In this document: piece after piece, positions 5,448-7,269 of the stretch | Layout: each line of letters opens with the position of its first letter | Numbering within the stretch: the stretch's first letter is position 1 | DNA from: an uncultured Clostridium sp. | GTDB lineage: Bacteria; Bacillota; Clostridia; TANB77; CAG-508 | DNA length: 7,269 nucleotides | Direction of reading: 5' to 3' | NCBI GenBank assembly: GCA_946497585.1 | Contig: CAMMLF010000082.1 | Span: 1-7,269 of the forward strand | Notes under the pieces: generated by a model | Told to the model about the DNA's origin: nothing | The model's database searches: none | What the model saw: only the letters and a program-made list of their open reading frames with translations | Program-made: the position numbers and the translations under genes

Positions 5448-5488
5448 AAGTCAGTTTACTTTAGGAATTAAAGCAAGCTGGCTTTTTT
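5448..5488 (+). terminator. Rho-independent terminator after the cysteine-rich protein gene
   Basis: AAGTCAGTTTACTTTA (5448-5463) pairs with TAAAGCAAGCTGGCTT (5469-5484) over 16 positions, with a few G-U or mismatched pairs. The loop is 5 bases, and six T run from 5483 to 5488. It lies 18 bases after the stop codon. Confidence 0.85.
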
Positions 5489-5538
5489 GAATTGTAACGA
5501 ATTTTATTTTTGGAACAGACCTTTTCGCAATATTTGTA

Positions 5539-5570
5539 TTGAAATAAATGCAAAAAGATGCTAATATAAT
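5539..5570 (+). promoter_or_regulatory. Probable promoter of the glutamate racemase gene
   Basis: There is a consensus TATAAT at 5565-5570. The best -35 is TTGAAA at 5539-5544, but the 20-base spacing is long. The -10 itself is convincing and lies 25 bases before the ATG at 5595, with the ribosome-binding site between them. Confidence 0.5.
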
Positions 5571-5594
5571 AGAGTAGTGAAAGGAAAAGCATTT

Positions 5595-6410
5595 ATGGAA
5601 AATCAACCTATAGGAATGTTCGACTCAGGCGTTGGAGGACTTACAGTATATAAAGAAATTAAAAAAGCAATGTCAAATGAAAAGATAATTTATTTAGGGG
5701 ATACAAAAAACTTCCCATATGGCTCAAAATCCAAACAAAGTATAATAGATTTAAGCAAGAAGAATATAGACTTTTTACTTGAGCAAAATGTAAAAGCTAT
5801 AGTTATAGCTTGCGGTACAGCGACTAGCCAAGCAATTCAAGAAGTGCAAAGCATTTACAAAGTACCAATCATTGGCATTATACAGCCAACTATTGAGTAT
5901 ATAGAAAGTAACAATGTTTTAAAGAATATAGGAGTAATTGCAACAAGAGGTACTATAAGAAGTAATTCGTGGGAAGTGAATTTAAAAAAGCAAATTAAAG
6001 ATATAAATGTGTTTAATAAAGAATGTCCACTTTTAGCTCCAATGGCAGAAGAGGGCTGGGTAGATAATGAAATAGCTAAACTTACAATTCACGAATATAT
6101 AAAAGATTTTCCAAAACTAGACGCATTAATACTTGGATGTACACATTATCCATTATTTAAAAAAATAATTGAAGAGCAAATGCCAAACACTGAAATTATA
6201 AATACTGGTGAAAAACTTGCAAATTATATGAAAAATAAAATATTTGATGATGGAAAAACTTTAGCGTATACTTACAAAAATCAACAGGGTAAAGTATTAA
6301 ATGAAAATAATCAAGATGAAATATATTTGACAGATACAGAATGCAATTTTGTAAATGTAGCATTTAAATTATTGAATGAAAAAATAGAAATTAAAAAAGC
6401 AAATATTTAA
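5595..6410 (+). CDS. murI: Glutamate racemase
   Basis: Converts L-glutamate to the D-glutamate needed for peptidoglycan stem peptides, in the cytoplasm and without a cofactor. The gene encodes 271 residues, a normal length. The ATG at 5595 is preferred because AAAGGA (5580-5585) stands 9 bases before it; a GTG at 5577 in the same frame overlaps this site and has none of its own. Motifs: FDSGVGG near the N-terminus (9-15), LGDTKNFPYG (34-43), first catalytic cysteine in IACGTATS (C73), and second in LGCTHYPL (C182). The residue after C73 is glycine where Bacillus enzymes have asparagine (ACNTA). The two-cysteine layout fits Asp/Glu racemases, and FDSGVGG plus GCTHYPL identify MurI/RacE. It follows a terminator and its own promoter and is followed, 72 bases on, by a membrane zinc-ribbon gene. 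Confidence 0.96.
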   Translation: MENQPIGMFDSGVGGLTVYKEIKKAMSNEKIIYLGDTKNFPYGSKSKQSIIDLSKKNIDFLLEQNVKAIVIACGTATSQAIQEVQSIYKVPIIGIIQPTIEYIESNNVLKNIGVIATRGTIRSNSWEVNLKKQIKDINVFNKECPLLAPMAEEGWVDNEIAKLTIHEYIKDFPKLDALILGCTHYPLFKKIIEEQMPNTEIINTGEKLANYMKNKIFDDGKTLAYTYKNQQGKVLNENNQDEIYLTDTECNFVNVAFKLLNEKIEIKKANI

Positions 6411-6482
6411 AGCGAGACATTAGACGTGTAAGAAATCTAAAATGATAAATGTATGAACTTAGTGAAAGGAATGGTAATATAA

Positions 6483-6905
6483 ATGAAACCAAAAATTAAT
6501 GTAGATAAAATAAAAGAAAGAGAAGTAAGCAAAGAGGAAATAGAACAAAACGAGAAAGAAACCAAGAAAAAAACTTGGGGTTTATACAGACTTCCAATAA
6601 TAATAACAGCGATTTTAGCCATAATATACATACTAACTTCTCAGCACCTATTACTAATACCAATTGCATTAATTTTCGTATTAGTTTTATATGGCTGGGA
6701 CTGCCACAGTAGAATATGCCCGAATTGCAAAAAGTGGAATGCAACAGTAACATTAAATGCTGAGACAGTTTTAAGAAAAAAGCAAATAACACAAAAAAAT
6801 TTATTTGGAAAAGACAAAACTAAAGAAAAACAAAATATAGTAAATAAAACAAAAAATAAATGTTTAAACTGTGGACACATACAAGAAATAGAAAAAATTA
6901 AATAA
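6483..6905 (+). CDS. Two-TM membrane protein with a split zinc ribbon, unknown function
   Basis: The gene encodes 140 residues, from an ATG preceded by AAAGGA at 6465-6470 (spacing 12, a little long). Order of parts: a highly charged, lysine/glutamate-rich N-terminal segment (1-31), two closely spaced hydrophobic helices (about 36-52 and 54-71), then CPNCK (C79, C82), about 45 mostly polar, lysine-rich residues, and CLNCG (C127, C130). The two CxxC knuckles suggest a four-cysteine zinc site; C74 is an additional cysteine just after the membrane. Both charged ends would face the cytoplasm if the two helices form a hairpin. No catalytic motif is seen and I do not recognise a named family. It may be transcribed with murI, since no terminator is evident in the 72-base gap. 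Confidence 0.8.
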   Translation: MKPKINVDKIKEREVSKEEIEQNEKETKKKTWGLYRLPIIITAILAIIYILTSQHLLLIPIALIFVLVLYGWDCHSRICPNCKKWNATVTLNAETVLRKKQITQKNLFGKDKTKEKQNIVNKTKNKCLNCGHIQEIEKIK

Positions 6906-6959
6906 TACTAAACTTTATAAATCTAAGCACTATGATGAAGTAGACAAATAAAAATATTT

Positions 6960-7018
6960 TATAATAGCAAGTCATAACCTCTAGTTAAATGCATATACAT
7001 TAACTGGAGGTACTTTTT
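6960..7018 (+). promoter_or_regulatory. TATAAT box followed by a hairpin that contains the Shine-Dalgarno site and ends in a T run
   Basis: TATAAT (6960-6965) has no good -35 at normal distance. From 6977 a stem of about 14 pairs forms: ACCTC (6977-6981) with GAGGT (7007-7011), a T-G wobble, AGTTAA (6983-6988) with TTAACT (7000-7005), one bulge and a further TG/CA. The outer bases AAGT (6969-6972) and ACTT (7012-7015) can also pair. Five T follow (7014-7018). The right arm holds GGAGG, 8 bases before the ATG at 7019. It could be a plain terminator for the preceding gene, or a leader hairpin hiding the ribosome site of the next. The hairpin is clear; its role is not. Confidence 0.6.
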
Positions 7019-7244
7019 ATGTTTGTAGTATTTAACAAAGAAAAAATATACTCTTATCTAGTGTCTATTCGGAACTGTAGTAATCTTATTTGTCATGGCA
7101 ATAGCAATAACAAATAGAAATGAAAAAATAATAGAAACTGCAACTAATAGTATAATTTCAAACAAAATTGAGCAAAATGAATATATAAATGAAGAAAAAT
7201 CTAAGGAAAATAATACAAATATTACAAAAATGTTACAAAAATAA
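7019..7244 (+). pseudogene. Short single-TM protein frame broken by a frameshift
   Basis: A well-placed GGAGG precedes the ATG at 7019, but this frame ends at a TAG (7115-7117) after 32 residues. The natural continuation lies in the +1 frame, open from 7062 to a TAA at 7242-7244. Joined near 7067-7070, the product would read MFVVFNKEKIYSYLVSI, then a hydrophobic segment FGTVVILFVMAIAITN, then a polar, asparagine- and glutamate-rich stretch of about 45 residues. A short basic start, one membrane anchor and a linker recall the N-terminus of secreted cell-wall enzymes such as clostridial polysaccharide deacetylases. That is a weak resemblance and no enzymatic domain is present before the window ends. 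It is either a decayed gene or a sequencing indel. Confidence 0.45.
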
Positions 7245-7269
7245 AAGAAAATCAACTTTTTATGTAGAC

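Noticed and set aside
5577..5594. GTG at 5577 as the start of glutamate racemase
   Set aside because: The AAAGGA that would serve the ATG at 5595 lies inside this extension. The extra residues are not part of the family's usual start.
7058..7255. Minus-strand frame of 65 codons at the right end
   Set aside because: It is hydrophobic low-complexity sequence opposite the broken membrane-protein frame, with no ribosome site or motif.

Overview
The window is about 7.3 kb of very AT-rich DNA with Gram-positive features: ClpC with a UVR-containing middle region, YqeG, a DtxR/MntR-type repressor, a MurI-type racemase, strong GGAGG-like ribosome sites and A/T-ending codons. A low-GC Firmicute, most likely a clostridium-like anaerobe, fits best. 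This placement is inferred from gene content and composition only. All supported genes are on the + strand.

Layout. (1) 1-1649: the 3' two thirds of clpC, the Hsp100 unfoldase of the ClpCP protease. (2) 1660-2704: a mobile-repeat-affected block. A 224-bp imperfect palindrome with a GC-rich core lies between clpC and a YqeG-type HAD phosphatase gene. A related 61-bp hairpin lies just after that gene, followed by a nearly identical 190-bp second copy of the gene's 3' end. (3) 2772-3606: a small membrane-anchored protein of unknown function, then a DtxR-family metal-dependent regulator with an altered set of metal ligands, closed by a terminator. (4) 3769-4634: two half-size TauE/SafE (TSUP) membrane proteins that together would make one full-length exporter. 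(5) 4771-5429: a 46-residue membrane peptide and a cysteine-rich protein with a carboxypeptidase-regulatory-like beta-sandwich domain, closed by a terminator. (6) 5595-6905: glutamate racemase (peptidoglycan precursor supply) and a two-TM zinc-ribbon membrane protein. (7) 6969-7244: a hairpin that buries a perfect Shine-Dalgarno sequence and ends in a T run, followed by a short membrane-protein reading frame broken by a frameshift.

How the genes relate. Most genes carry their own promoter or terminator, so this looks like a run of short transcription units rather than one operon. A plausible but unproven local link is the metal regulator (3226-3606) controlling itself, the TauE-like pair, or both. 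Possible operators are noted upstream of both.

No CRISPR array, tRNA, rRNA, transposase gene or defence cassette was seen. The most noteworthy items are the two related palindromic repeats bracketing yqeG with the duplicated gene end, the divergent metal site of the regulator, the split TSUP transporter, and the ribosome-site-burying hairpin near the right end.
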